Shown: one piece after another, positions 20,107-33,716 of the stretch | Numbering within the stretch: the first letter of the stretch is position 1 | Layout of the letters: each line of letters opens with the position of its first letter | Origin: Saccopteryx bilineata | Taxonomy: Eukaryota; Chordata; Mammalia; Chiroptera; Emballonuridae | Direction of reading: 5' to 3' | Assembly: GCF_036850765.1 (NCBI RefSeq) | Contig: NC_089491.1 | Location: 188,335,520 to 188,399,519 of the forward strand | Length of the DNA: 64,000 bases | Notes under the pieces: model-generated | Seen by the model: the letters and a program-made list of their open reading frames with translations, nothing else | What the model was told of the DNA's origin: nothing | Database searches by the model: none | Program-made: the position numbers and the translations under genes

Positions 20107-21770
20107 GAAAAGTCTAGCAATAGTCAGAGTTGGTGAGGGTGTGGGGAAACTTGTGAACACAGTCATACTGGTGAGTGTATAGTGACCTCACAATAAGAAA
20201 ATTTGCCCAATAAATCAATTAGCATTTTGTATAACCTTTGATCCACATAGAGTAATCAATCTGCAAAAGGCAACTGTCATACATGCAGTATTGCTAATGA
20301 CAGTGGAAACCCCTCACCTGAGACACACACACACACAAAAAAAAAATTAAAAAAAAAACTTAAATAAAGACTTCGGTTTCCAGTCCAGAATGTAAGAAAC
20401 TTAGAAGTCATCACTCCCACCCACACAACAAGGAAAAAGCTGAACAAACTTAGAATCAGCAACTCTTCTTAGATCCACCAGAAAGCTGAGGTCAGAGGGC
20501 AAGCTGCTGTGCCGGCACTGGAGAGACAGAATCATCTGCACTGGAGCAGAGCACACGGGCAGAAACCTCTGTACAGACTAGTATTGGGGTGGGAAGACCC
20601 ACATTGTGATTGATAAGCTGCTGGAGGTTCTCTGGGAACGTGTCTGAGAGACAAAAATTCCAAAGGGGTCCAGTGTCAGGGGACCCCACACTTTTGTGGG
20701 TTTTACCTCCAGGGTCCTACCAGGCTTTCACAGTGAAGAGCAGAGAAAAAGTCCCCTGTGCTCTGGCAAAGGGAAGGGGAAAGGAGGCATTCTGAAATGA
20801 GCCCTGAGCTTTCTGTTCTTCTGAATAAGGCCTGCCCTCAGAGGATGTCTTCCACCAGAAACTAACCAACTGTTTTTGGAAATACGAACAATAAAGATGC
20901 TCTGGTAGGTTTCAGATGGACAGCGGGGCATGCTATTGGAAACTGGAGGAAAACTTACCCTTGTTATAAAGTGGTAGCTTCGTTCTGCTGTCTTCTGGAA
21001 GGCAGACCTTGTACGTGATGAGCGTGGGTATTTAGAGGAGGTGATTGCTAAGCAAAGCATTGAGGGTGAGGCCTGATTTCTCCTTGTGCCTTATGAGGTG
21101 AGGATAAGGCAAAAGGTAGAGAAAAATGGAAGGAAGGAGTATTCAACAGAAAGAAATCAGAACTTGAAGATTTGGAAAATATTGCAAAAAATTTGGAAAT
21201 GTGAGCTGGAGAGGACACCAAGGAGGTGGCTAGACAACCACTGGCCAAAGAGATGAAGCTGCAACTTGTAGATCCAATTAACCATCTCAGCAGAAATGCT
21301 GCCGGCTCAGACAAAAGGATAAGAGAGGGGTGAAATAAAGGAGAACTGCTGGATTTCTGGGACTCTATAGGCAGGAAATAGGCAGATGGAGCTCATCAAC
21401 TATGAACAGGTGCTATCCTTCAAGGAACAGGAAGAACGGGCAGTTCAGGGGCTGGCTCCTCCTTGATTGCAGAGGGTGGGACAGCTCTCTGATTTCAGAC
21501 AGTGGGATGACACCCACATGGGCACAGAGGACGGTGAGGCTGCTACCTCCGCGAGCCCAGGGCATGAACCAAAGATGATTATTCTGAAGCCTTAAGATCT
21601 AACAGTCAATGTTGGCGAGGGTATGTGCAAAGAGGTAGACTCATCCATGGTGGGGGTCCTGGAGGTGAAACTCACAAAAGTGTGGGTTCCCCCGAAGACT
21701 GGGTCTTATGGAGTCTAGGGTCCCCGAAGACTGGGTCTTATGAAACCCTGCTAGGTTTCAGACTTGCTTG
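20107..21770 (+). repeat. Probable old L1 5'-region sequence with inverted and direct repeats
   Basis: Resembles the GC-balanced 5' region of old L1M-type elements (for example AGAGCAGAGAAAAAGTCCCC and AAGGCCTGCCCTCAGAGGAT). A CA/A simple tract lies at about 20320-20360. It contains a 35-bp inverted pair and a 21-bp direct pair described under findings. Family call tentative. Confidence 0.4.
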
Positions 21771-22103
21771 GTACATCTGACTCTTTCTTTTCCTTCTGAT
21801 TTTTTTGATTTAAAGTGGAAATGTCTATACCATAGCTGTCCCAGCATTGTATTTTGGGAGAATGTAAGGTATTACCTGGTTTTATACATTCATAGATATG
21901 TGAGTTTTCCCCCAACATGCATCATACCATGAGTCTTACTAATACCTGATTTAGGTGATATTTAAATGAGAGTTTGTACTTAAAGTTGATACCAGAATGG
22001 GTTAAATCTTTTGGGGATTTTGAGATAAGGGGTGGTGAATATATGCTACATTTGAGAAAAAATATGAGTTTTGGGAGCCAGAGAACTGACTATTATGAGT
22101 TAA
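21771..22103 (+). repeat. MaLR-like internal sequence, decayed
   Basis: The block around TTTTGGGGATTTTGAGATAAG and GAGTTTTGGGAGCCAGAG resembles the internal sequence that precedes MLT1-type LTRs. Weakly supported. Confidence 0.4.
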
Positions 22104-22543
22104 ATGTTAAATTGTGTCTTCACAAAATTCATTTGTTTGAAGTACCTCAGAATGACTTTATTTGGAAATAGGGTCATTGCAGGTATAATTAACCAGAATG
22201 AGGCCATACTAAAGTAGGGTGGGACCCTAACCCACTATGACTATGTCCTTACAAAAAGGAGAAATTTGGACACAGAGATGCATACAGGAAGAACACTCTG
22301 TGAAGATGAAGACAGAGCTATGGTGATGTTTCTACAAAACAAGGAAAACCAAAGATTGTCAGCAAACCACAGAAGCTAGGACAAAGCATGGAATAGATCG
22401 TCCCTCAGAGCTCTCAGAAGGATCCAGCCCTGTTGACTACCTGGATCTCCAACTTCTAGCCTCCAGACCTGTGAAACAATAAATTAAAATTAAGCCTCTC
22501 AGTTTGAGGTATTTTACAGTGGCAGCCCTAGAAAACTAATATA
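22104..22543 (+). repeat. MLT1-like (ERVL-MaLR) LTR
   Basis: Ordered recognisable blocks: TGTGTCTTCACAAAATTCAT, ACCTCAGAATGACTTTATTT, GGAAATAGGGTCATTGCAGG, AGGAGAAATTTGGACACAGA, CTTCTAGCCTCCAGACCTGT and the end GCAGCCCTAGAAAACTAATA. Diverged, as expected of an ancient LTR. Confidence 0.8.
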
Positions 22544-25520
22544 ATGACCAAGTAGGATTTATTTAAGAGATATGAGACTGGTCCAACGTTAGAAAAATCA
22601 ATTAATTAACCTAATTTAGCACATCAACAGGCTTAAGAAAAAAAATTATATCAATACATATAGGAAAGCATTTAATAAAATTAAACAACTGTTCATGATA
22701 CAAATCCACAGTAAATTAAAAATAAAGGGGAGGGGGAGCTTCCTTAATTTGATAAAGAATATCTACAAAAAACCTAAAGCTAACATCATACTTAATGGAG
22801 AGAAAATAGGTATTTCCTACTAAAATCAGAAATATGGTAATCAAAAAAACTTCTGAAATTAATAAGTGATTATAGTAGTAAAGTTGCATGACACATGTTA
22901 CTATATAAAAGTCAACTGCTTTCAATACCACCAATGAACAATTGGAATTTGAAATAAAATGCACAAAACCAGGCCCTGTCTGGTGATTCAGTAGATAAAG
23001 CATCATTCCAGTGAACCGAGGTCATGGTTTCAATCCCGGGTCAGGGCACATACAAGAAAAAACCAATGAGTATATAATTAAATGGAACAACTAAGTGGAA
23101 CAACGAGTTGATCTTTCTCTCTCTCTTTCCCTCCTCCCACCTCCTTTTCTCTGTTTCTCTCAAATCAATGGAAAAATTAAAAAAAAAATCCATCCATATT
23201 AGAACACCTGCAATGAAATAGTTAGGTATAAATCTAAAAAAATAACATACAAGATCTACACAACACTGATGAAAGAAATCAAAAATTTTTAAATAATGGA
23301 GAACTATTCTGTAAAGAGAAGACTCGATATTGTCAAAATGTCAGTCCTTCTCAACTTGATCTCTGGATTCAGTGCAATACCAATCATATTCCCAACAAGT
23401 CATTTTGTGGATATGGACAGACTGATTTTAAAGCTCATAAGGAATGGCAAAAGATCCAGAATAGTCAACACAATATTAATGGAGAAAAAACAGAGGGCTG
23501 ACATATCGCCACTTTAAGACTTACTGTAAAGCTACAGTAATCAAGACCATGTGGTATCTGAGAAAAAAATAGATAAGCAGATCAATGAAACAGATTAGAC
23601 AGCCCAGAAATAGACACACATAAATATAGTCAACTGATCTTTGACAAAAGAGCAAGGACAATTCTTCAGAGAAAGGATAATCTTTTCAGCAAATGGGTCT
23701 GGAACAACAGGATATTTATATGTAAAACTATGAATTTAGATGCAGACCTTCTCCCCTTCACCAAAATTAATCCAAAATGGGTCATAAATTTAATGACAAG
23801 TGCAAACTATAAAACTTCTAAAAGATAACATAGGATAAAGATAATATCTAGGTGACCTTGGATTTGGCAATGACACTTTATATACAGCACCAAAATTAAG
23901 ATTTAAGAAAAATCTTTGATAAGTTTTGGAAGAAAATATTTGCAAACACTTATTTCATAAAATATTAGTATCCAAAACATAGCAAGAACTCTAAAAACGT
24001 AACAGTAAGAGAAAAAAATGACCCAATTTAAAAATGGACAAAATATCTGAACAGACACCTCAATAAAGAAGATATAAAGATGGCAAATAGAATATTAAAA
24101 GATGTTCAACATTGTATGTTTAGAAAACTGCAAACTAAAACAACAGTGAAATACTGCTACACATCTTTTAAAATGGATGTTCATTGCAGCATTATTCATG
24201 GTGGCCAAGACATAGAAACAGCCAGAGTGTCCCTCGATAGAGGATTGGATAAAGAAGATGTGGTGCATATATACAATGGAATACTACTCAGCCATAAGAA
24301 ATGATGACATAGTGCCATTTACAACAACATGGATGGACTTTGAGAACACTGCACTAAGTTAAACAAGTAAATAAAAAAAAGCTAAGAACTGTATGATTTC
24401 AAACATAGGTGGGATATAAAACTGAGACTCATGCACATAGATAAGAGTGAAGTGGTTACCAGAGGGCAGGGATGTGGGAGAGGGGAGAAAATGGGGATGG
24501 AAAAATATACAGTGAGGAAAAATGATTAGACTTTGGGTTATGGGCACACAGTGCAATCAACAGTTCAAATGCTAAAGAGATGTTTACCTGAAACCTGTGC
24601 ACTCTTACTGATCAACGTCACCCCATTAAATTTAATTTCAAAATACAAAAATTTTTTAAAAAGGATAAAAAAAATATCCAAAACACCACCAATACTAAAT
24701 GCTGGTGAGGACGTAGAGCAACAGAAACTCTCACTCACTGCTGGTGAGAACGCAAATGGTGCAGCCACTGTGGACAGCTTGGCAGTTTCTGACAAAACTA
24801 AACATAGTCTTACCCTAGATCCAGCAATTGTGCTCTTTTGTATTTACCCAAGTGAGTTGAAAACTTACGTCTACATAAAAACCTTCATAAAATATTTATA
24901 ACAGTTTTATTCATGGTTGTCAAAACTTGGAAGCAACCAAGATGTCCTCTGATGGGAGAATAGACAAACTGTTGTCCATACTTAAAATAGAATAGTATTG
25001 AGCAATAAAAAGAAATGAGCTATTAAGCCACAAAATACATGGAGGGACCTTAAATGCATTGCTGAGTGAAAAAAGCCAATTTGAAAAGTCTACATTCTGT
25101 TTGATCTGAAGTATGAGGCATACTGGAAAGTCAAAACTATGGAGACAACAGAAAGTTCATTGGTTGCCGGTTGTAAGGGTGTTGGAGAGGGGAAAGCAAT
25201 GAGCAGGTGTAACACAGGGTGTCTTAGGGCAGTATAAAACTGCCGTGATGAATACCTATCATTACATATTGCCATGTCCACAGGATGTACAACACAAAGA
25301 TGACACTATGATGCAAACTATTAAATTTAGTTAAATCTCTGTCAATATTGGCTCATCACTGATAACAAATGCACCATGCTAAGGCAAGGTGTTTTGCCCA
25401 ATGATTAACACAGTAAATGAGGGCAAGGTTAAAGGGGTACATGGGAACTCTCTGTACTTTCTGCTCACTTTTATACAAACTTCAATCTTTTAAAAACAAT
25501 AAAGTCTATTGCTTTTTTTA
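22544..25520 (+). repeat. Mosaic of old L1 ORF2/3'UTR pieces
   Basis: Sense-strand L1 phrases throughout: GACCAAGTAGGATTTATTT (22548), CTAACATCATACTTAATGG (22779), FSAIPIIFPTSHF and nearby reverse-transcriptase C-terminal text (23360-23500), a 3'UTR-like block (24350-24660), then a second L1 3' part from about 24665 (CTGGTGAGGACGTAGAGCAA). The restart after an A-rich tail at about 24660 suggests one old L1 fragment inside or beside another. No frame is intact. Confidence 0.65.
22972..23187 (+). mobile_element. Old bat SINE (VES-like)
   Basis: Head GCCCTGTCTGGTGATTCAG, B-box-like GGTTTCAATCC, GGGTCAGGGCACAT, CT-rich 3' part and an A-rich tail. More diverged than the long GC-rich SINEs. Confidence 0.75.
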
Positions 25521-28311
25521 AAAAAGAGCAAAACTAATTAAATAAATAAGATAATGAAATAACTCTGGACACAACCTAAATATTTTTCAATAAAGGATGG
25601 TTTTACCTAAATAATGGTGAAATCACATAACTGAATACTGTGCACTCATAAAAGAGTGGCACCTGGTTTTATTCATCAGTGAGGACCACCTACTAGGTGA
25701 TAATATATGGCAGAACTGCTCACGTAACAGAACTGCTCTCACAGAGCTGTTCATTGGCCTGTGTTCATTCACACAGCACAATGTCTGCCTGGACCTGCAG
25801 AAACACACAGGCAGTGAGGACAGAGGGCAAGAACCATGGCTGTCTGTACACAGAGACCCCGACACACAATCCGCACACAGTGGGTACTCAACAGATAGAA
25901 AGTGAATAATTGAAGTAAATTCTTTTGTGTGGTTTTCTGTATTGTCTTTTTTTAAAAAACAAAACAAAACAAAACAGTAAACCATATTATCCTCATAATG
26001 GGACAGGGACTAGAAGCCGTTTTCACTCCAGAAAAGACAGCCTGCATACTTCAGGAGAAAATCATGACCGGCTCTTGACACTGTCAAAAATTCACTGAAT
26101 AACTGCTCAGTTCCCTCATTTTATCTGACAAATATGGGCTCAGTCCTACATAGCTTTTCTTCTGAGCTTGCACTTAAAAAATAATTGCCTCTTATTTCTC
26201 TCCACTGTGTGAGGGACGGTAGTGGCAATATTCCATTTCAACCTCTCAAATGTCTTTTTCAGATGAGAATAACCTTTGAAATGGGAATGGCTAAAATGGC
26301 TCACTTTTTTTTCCCTTCCAAAAGCATTCAAAGAAATTGTTTTCCTTCTTTTTCTGTCACCCCCCAGATCATTTGGGAGATTTCGCTCTTCCTTTCTGAA
26401 TTATGGTGGAAATGTCTCATTGGAAATAGCAACCTCTTCAACAGAACTGAAAAGCTGAGGCTGATCAGCACTGATGAGCAGCACTGTGAGGCAAGTGGAC
26501 ACAGCCCGCTCCTCCACCACACAACTGAGCTATGGCTCATCGCGGCCTTTCCAGCAGCTGCTGTTAACCTTCAGCGCTCACAAAATTGTTTAGTTTTGTG
26601 CTTCAGATTACCACATTTATATAGAAAGAAATCTTAAAGGGCATCAAAATTGACTACAATTTTATCTCTTTTACTTTTGGGTAAATGCACATTGGGCACA
26701 CTCCCCGACTCAGTCCCAAGGAGCCAGTGGTGTTGGTGTCACTGTCCCTGTCAGTGGCTTCACTTGTCTGGTCCTCCTCCCAGTTATCTGAGCCAAGCCC
26801 ACATATTTGTCACCTACCCACCCCACCCCCCACCAGGCTCAGGAAGCTTTCATATGGCCAAAAACTTTTTAAAAAATACAATCACCAAACCCCTTAATAA
26901 ATAGCCCTAGGCTCTTGTTGAACCATTATCACAAAGGGAAGAAACAGAATAGAAAGAAAGTTACCTTAACCTAATTTCTAAAAAGGCAACAGCAAGGCAG
27001 AAGGACAGTACACAGGTACCAGTCAGATCTGCTGTGACCCAGCTTCAGGTCACTCTGCTGTCCCTTCTCCTCTCCTCCAGGAGCGATGCCTTGACGTCCC
27101 CTCTGGCCAAGAGACTCGGAAACTTTAGGGACATTCAATATCAAATCGCTTCTCATTCACTGTTTTTTAAAAGCAATTCTAAATTCAAGCATTTAAACTC
27201 TTTGAGGAATGTTTTTTCCTCACATTTAATATGGGCATTTCTCCCGGAATAGTGATTATCCCATGTTGTGAGAAAAAAATTTTCTACCTACTTGAAAGAA
27301 AGCAGACACAACAGTAATTAATTCTGAATTGTAGATAATACAGGAAACCCTGACAGTACTAACACACACTCTTACCCTCCACAGTTGTATTTATTGATAT
27401 AGAAATGAGAAAAATGGAGATAGAACTGCTCAGTTAATACAGGTAAAAAACAGGCTACTGACACCCAACCAAATCCATTCCTTGAATTCTTTCTGTTTTG
27501 ACTATCTGGTTATAGCTGCATTTTGCGTTAATAGTACAGCTCTAAAACATTTTTTATTAAACAGATTAGAAATCTGTAGCATCATGGATTTGGGAGTCTG
27601 AGATCTGATCTGAATTCTCAGCAGCTGTTTATTTATGATAAGCCCTAAGGTTCCTTCCAGCTCTAGCATTCTTGGCATCTATGAATCTATAAAACTAGCT
27701 TCCAAACTGACACCTGCACAAGGAAACAGTCCAAAAGACATATTCTGTTTGGCTCATGTATTGTTTTCAGAAATCATGGAATTAACAGTATTCAGAATTG
27801 AGGAATTTCAACACAAATAGGAATTTCTGGCTTTTATTTATAGATTCTTAATCAGAAGATCTGGACATACTCAATGAAGCCTGGGTGGGTAGTAGCTTCC
27901 TTCTTTAGACAGGGCACTGATGGTTCAGTTTGCCACAGTCTCCACTGCTCTCTAAAGTCTATACAACTTTAAGATGAAATATCAGTGGCTATCAGTCATT
28001 AAGTTGTGTCACTGTTTCTCTCACACTTGATTGAAAGGAAAGTGAAATATTATTGTATCTATAGTAAGTGTAAAAAAATGAAAGGCAGATCCAAAAAGCT
28101 AAATGTGCCATAAAAATTGTGAGAAAGTAATATTCACTTCTGCATAAAAATATGCTAGTATTTAATATGCAATGAGCATTCCAGCATTGAAAACAAGCAA
28201 CATAGGATGTCATTTTAAAATAAACCACAATAAATGCTGGCATAAGGAAAGATTTGGGATGAAAACTTAGTCAAATGAAAAAGAAACTGTTTTGATTGTA
28301 TCAGAAACTAT
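25521..28311. other. Apparently unique sequence, no gene seen
   Basis: Mixed AT-rich sequence. A short (AAAAC)n tract lies near 25957-25977. A block near 27645-27690 resembles an ancient conserved repeat (GGTTCCTTCCAGCTCTAGCA). Open frames are short and without supported start or domain. Confidence 0.4.
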
Positions 28312-28324
28312 CAAATTTGTTTCT
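28312..28324 (+). repeat. Target site duplication of outer L1 (left)
   Basis: CAAATTTGTTTCT, repeated at 43922-43934. It brackets 15.6 kb, showing that both ends belong to one insertion later split by another L1. Confidence 0.9.
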
Positions 28325-28567
28325 TTTTATTTTATTTTATTTTTTAATGGGGTGACATCAATAAATCAGGATACATATATTCAAAGATAACAAGTCCAGG
28401 TTATCTTGTCGTTCAATTATGTTACATACCCATCACCCAAAGTCAGATTGTCCTCTGTCACCTTCTATCTTGTTTTCTTTGTGCCTCTCCCCCTCCCCCT
28501 TTCCCTCTCCCATTCCCCCCTCCCCCCGTAACCACCACACTCTTATCAATGTCTCTTACTTTCACTT
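28325..28567 (-). other. 3'UTR and A tail of outer L1
   Basis: On the minus strand this is the sequence after the ORF2 stop. The G-rich purine tract is visible as a C-rich run at 28488-28528, and the tail appears as (TTTTA)n at 28325-28346. Confidence 0.85.
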
Positions 28568-31500
28568 TTATGTCCCACCTACATATGGAATAATGCAGTT
28601 TCTGGTTTTTTCTAATTTACTTATTTCGCTTCTTATCACGTTATCAAGATCCCACCATTTTGCTGTAAATGTTCCGATGTCATCATTTCTTATGGCTGAG
28701 TAGTATTCCATAGTGTATATGTGCCACATCTTCCTTATCCAGTCATCTATTGATGGGCTTTTTGGTTATTTCCATGTCCTGGCCACTGTGAACAATGCTG
28801 CAATAAACATGGGGCTGCATGTGTCTTTACGTATCAATGTTTCTGAGTTTTTGGGGTATATACCCAGTAGAGGGATTACTGGGTCATAAGGTAGTTCTAT
28901 TTTCAATTTTTTGAGGAACCACCATACTTTCTTCCATAATGGTTGTACTACTTTACATTCTCACCAACAGTGTATGAGGGTTCCTTTTTCTCCACAGCCT
29001 CTCCAACATTTGCTATTACTTGTCTTGCTAATAATAGCTAATGGAACGGGTGTGAGGTGGTATCTCATTGCAGTTTTGATTTGCATTTCTCTAATAGCTA
29101 AAGAAGATGAGCATCTTTTCATATATCTGTTGGCCATTTGTATTTCTTCCTGGGAGAAGTGTCTGTTCATATCCTCTTCCCATTTTTTTATTGGATTGTT
29201 TGTTTGTTTGTTGTTGAGTTTTATGAGTTATTTGTATATTTTGGATATTAGGCCCTTATCTGAGCTGTTCTTTGAAAATATCAGTTCCCATTTAGTTGGC
29301 TTTCTGTTTATTTTGCTATCAGTTTCTCTTGCTGAGCAAAAACTTCTTAGTCTGATGTAGTCCCATTCATTAATTTTTGCCTTCACTTCTCTTGCCTGTG
29401 GAGTCAAATTCATAAAGTGCTCTTTAAAACCAAGGTCCATGAGTTGAGTACCTATGTCTTCTTCTATGTACTTAATTGTTTCAGGTCTTATGTTTAGATC
29501 TTTGATCCATTTTGAGTTAATTTTTGTACAGGGGGAGAGACTGTAGTCCAGTTTCATTCTTTTGCATGTGGCTTTCCAGTTTTCCCAGCACCATTTATTG
29601 AAGAGGCTTTCTTTTCTCCATTGTGTGTTGTTGGCCCCTTTATCAAAAATTATTTGACTATATATATGTGGTTTTATTTCTGGACTTTCTATTCTGTTCC
29701 ATTGGTCTGAGTGTCTATTTTTCTGCCAATACCATGCTGTTTTGATTGTCGTGGCCCTATAATAGAGTTTGAAGTCAGGTATTGTAATGCCCCCAGCTTC
29801 ATTCTTTTTCTTTAGGATTGCTTTGGCTATTTGGGGTTTTTTATAGTTCCATATAAATCTGATGATTTTTTGCTCTATTTCTTTAAAAAGCGTCATTGGA
29901 AGTTTGATGGGAATTGCATTAAATTTGTATATAGCTTTGGGTAATATAGCCATCTTGATTATATTTATTCTTCCTAGCCAAGAACAAGGTATATTCTTCC
30001 ATCTCATTATATCTTTTTCGATTTCCCTTAACAATGGTTTATAGTTTTCATTATATAAGTCCTTTACATTCTTTGTTATGTTTATTCCTAAGTATTTTAT
30101 TTTTTTTGTTGCAATCGTGAAGGGGATTATTCTTTTGAGTTCGTTCTGAATTGTTTCATTGTTGGCATATAGAAAGGCTATTGACTTCTGTATGTTAATT
30201 TTGTATCCTGCAACCTTACTGTATTGGCTTATTGTTTCTAGTAGTCTTTTTGTGGATTCTTTGGGGTTTTCGATGTATAGGATCATATCATCTGCAAAAA
30301 GTGATACTTTTACTTATTCTTTTCTGATATGGATGCCTTTTATTTCTTTGTCTTGTCTGATTGCTCTGGCTAGAACCTCTAGTAACACATTAAATAAGAG
30401 TGGAGAGAGTGGACAACCCTGTCGTGTTCCTGATTTAAGGGGTAAAGCCTTCAGTTTAGTGCCATTTAATATGATGTTAGCTGATGGTTTATCATATATG
30501 GCTTTTATCATGTTGAGATATTTTCCTTCTATACCCATTTTGTTGAGAGTCTTAAACATAAAATTGTGTTGTATTTTATCAAAAGCCTATTCTGCGTCTA
30601 TTGATAAGATCATGTGGTTTTTGTTCTTTGTTTTGTTAATATGGTGTATTAAATTAACCGTTTTACGTATGTTGAACCATTCTTGAGATTCTGGGATGAA
30701 TCCCACTTGATCATGATGTATTATTTTTTTAATATATTGTTGTATTCGATTTGCTAGTATTTTGTTTAGTATTTTAGCATCTGTATTCATTAGAGATATT
30801 GGTCTGTAGTTTTCTTTCTTTGTGCCATCCTTGCCTGGTTTTGGTATGAGGGTTATGTTGGCCTCATAAAATGTGTTTGGAAGTATTGCTTCTTCTTCAA
30901 TTTTTTGGAAGACTTTGAGTAGAATAGGAACCAAGTCTTCTTTGAATGTTTGATAAAATTCGCTGGTATAGCCGTCAGGGCCTGGACTTTTATTTTTGGG
31001 GAGGTTTTTAATAGTTTTTTCTATTTCTTCTCTACTGATAGGTCTGTTTAGGCTTTCTCCCTCTTCTTGACTCAGTCTAGGAAGGTTGTATTGTTCTAGG
31101 AATTTATCCATTTCTTCTAGGTTGTTGAATTTAGTGGCATAAAGTTTTTCATAGTATTCTACAATAATTCTTTGTATATCTACGGTGTCCGTGGTGATTT
31201 CTCCTCTTTCATTTTGGATTTTGTTTATATGAGTTCTTCCTCTTTTTTCCTTGGTAAGTCTTGCCAAAGGTTTGTCAATTTTGTTGATCTTTTCAAAGAA
31301 CCAGCTCCTTGTTCTATTAATTTTTTCTATAGTTTTTCTGTTCTCTAATTCATTTATTTCTGCACTGATTTTTATTATCTCCTTTCTTCGGCTGGTTTTG
31401 GGTTTTCTTTGTTCTTCATTTTCTAGTTCCTTGAGGTGGGAAGTTAAGTGGTTCACTTGGGCTCTCTCTTGTTTGTTCATATATGCCTGAAGTGATATGA

Positions 31501-32392
31501 ACTTCCCTCTTATCACTGCTTTTGCTGCATCCCATAGATTCTGATATGTCGTATTGTCATTTTCATTAGTCTGTATATATCTTTTGATCTCTGCACTTAT
31601 TTCTTCTTTGACCCATTCATTTTTTAAAAGTATGTTGTTTAGTTTCCACATTTTTGTGGGATTTTTTTCCTCTTTTTTGCAGTTGAATTCTAGTTTCAAG
31701 GCTTTATGATCAGAAAATATGCTTGGAACAACTTCAATTTTTCTGAATTTGCTGATGTTTTTGTGGCCCAACATATGGTCAATTCTTGAGAATGATCCAT
31801 GTACACTGGAGAAAAATGTATACTCAGTCACTTTGGGATGAAATGTCCTGTAGATGTCTATCATATCCAGGTGCTCTAGTGTTTTGTTTAAGGCCACTAT
31901 GTCTTTGTTGATTCTCTGTTTGGATGACGGATCTAGAGACGTCAGCGGTGTATTGAGGTCTCCAAGTATGATTGTATTTTTGTCAGTTTTTGTTATAAGA
32001 TCAATAAGTAGCTGTCTTATATATTTTGGTGCTCCTTGGTTTGGTGCATATATATTAAGAATTGTTATGTCTTCTTGATTCAGTGTCCCCTTAGCCATTA
32101 TGAAATGGCCATTTTTGTCTCTTAGTATTTTTCCTGTCTTGTAGTCAGCATTATCCGATATGAGTATTGCTACACCTGCTTTTTTTTGGATGTTATTTGC
32201 TTGCAGTATTGTTTTCCAGCCTTTCACTTTGAATTTGTTTTTATCCTTGTTACTTAGATGAGTTTCCTGTAGGCAGCATACAGTTGGATTTTCTTTTTTA
32301 ATCCATTCTGCTACTCTGTGCCTTTTTATTGGTGAGTTTAATCCATTTACATTTAGTGTAATTATTGACACTTGTGAGTTCCCTATTGCCAT
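28568..32392 (-). pseudogene. L1 ORF2 (outer), several nonsense codons
   Basis: Encodes the L1 endonuclease and reverse transcriptase. The ATG at 32392 opens 601 clean codons. The endonuclease domain keeps the residues expected at human-like positions: N14, E43 in CLQETHL, Y in [11 protein letters not shown] in ILGDLNTPL, and SDH in [11 protein letters not shown]. The reverse transcriptase shows [30 protein letters not shown] and FADDMILYI. The C-terminal cysteine cluster [15 protein letters not shown] is near 28990. Stops interrupt the frame at about 30587 (Lys codon after SIDAE), 30314, 29228 and 28961. The long intact N-terminal part suggests a fairly recent element. Family length is about 1,275 codons, which fits. 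Confidence 0.93.
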
Positions 32393-32717
32393 TTTATAGA
32401 TCGCTTTCTGTTAGTTTTGTGTCTTGTTTGATCCTTCTCTTTTGTTTTTCTTTTTTGTTTTTATTTGGTTGTATTCCATACATCTTTCCTCTGTTGCTAT
32501 CTCTTTTAAATCATGTGCTTCTGTGGTGGTTTTTTCAATGGTGGTTACCGTTGAGTAATGAAAAGGGTCCCTACCCTGTTCATTGTAGCGAACTATTTTG
32601 TGAGTACTTTTGCACTCCATCGTCCTTTGCTACTGTTAATCTCCATCCTCTCCTCCCCCTTTCTTTTTGTTGTTGTCACAGTTTAAATTTGGTTTTATTG
32701 CGTTCTTCGTGGAGGTT

Positions 32718-33716
32718 TTACTTGTGGCTCTGTTTTTTTTTTTTTGTTCTTTGTATCTGATTGAAGAACCCCCTTTAGTATTTCCTGAAGAGGGGTATTC
32801 TGATGATAAATTCCCTCATCTTTTCTGTATCTGTGAATGTTTTTATTTCTCCTTCATATTTGAAGGATAGCTTTGATGGGTATAGTATTCGTGGCTGAAA
32901 GTTCCTGTCTTTCAGGACTTTAAATATTGGGGTCCACTCTCTTCTAGCTTGTAGAGTTTCTGCTGAAAAATCTGATGATAATCTAATGGGCCTTCCTTTA
33001 TATGTTGTATTCTTCTTTTCCCTGGCTGCCTTGAGAATTTTTTCTTTGCTGTTGGTTTGTGTCAATTTCATTATGATATGCCTTGGAGTAGGTTTGTTGG
33101 GGTTAAGAAAACTCGGAGTTCTGTTTGCTTCTTGAACTTGAGGCTTTAGTTCTTTCCACAGGCTTGGGAAGTTCTCATCTATTATTTGTTTGTGTATGTT
33201 CTCCATTACATTTTCTCTCTCTTCTCCCTCTGATATACCTATTATTCTTATGTTATTCTTTTTGATGGAGTCAGATAATTCTTGTAGGGCTATCTCATTT
33301 TTTTTAATTTTTGAGTCTCTTTCTTCTTCTCTCTGTTGTGCCTCAAGTTGCTTGTCTTCTATTTCACTAATCCTCTCTTCTATCTGACCTGTTCTATTAG
33401 CTAAGCTTGTTACTTCGTTTTTCAGCTTGTGAATTGAGTTTTTCATCTCTGTTTGATTTGTTTTTATAGTTTCAATTTCCTTGGACATATATTCTTTGTG
33501 TTCATTGAGTTGTTTTCTGAGCTACCTAAATTGCCTTTCTGTGTTTTCTAGTATATCTCGGAGGAGTTTTAGGATTTCTATCTTGAATTCTCTGTCATTT
33601 AGCTCCAAGGCTTCCAATATATTAAATTTTTTCTCCATAGATTTTTCCTCATCTAGCTGTGTTACCTCTCTTTCTTTTGTATCCATGATATTTGTTTTTC
33701 TTTTCCTTAATGGAAT
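32718..33716 (-). pseudogene. L1 ORF1 (outer), lost start codon plus breaks
   Basis: ORF1p is the trimeric RNA chaperone of the L1 particle. Aligned with the inner copy, the first codon here is ATT instead of ATG (33716-33714); the next in-frame Met is codon 11. A TAG lies near 33522 within the coiled-coil part, after which the frame stays open for 237 codons. Coiled-coil phrases (KNEVTSLANRTGQIEERISE), the RRM-like NNIRIIGISEGEE and the C-terminal AREKKNTTYKGRPIRLSSDF are all present. A one-base deletion near the C terminus (about 32790) shifts the last residues. Confidence 0.9.

Noticed and set aside
26185..26637. 150-codon plus-strand frame
   Set aside because: No domain, no sensible composition and overlapping frames on both strands; not supported as an exon.
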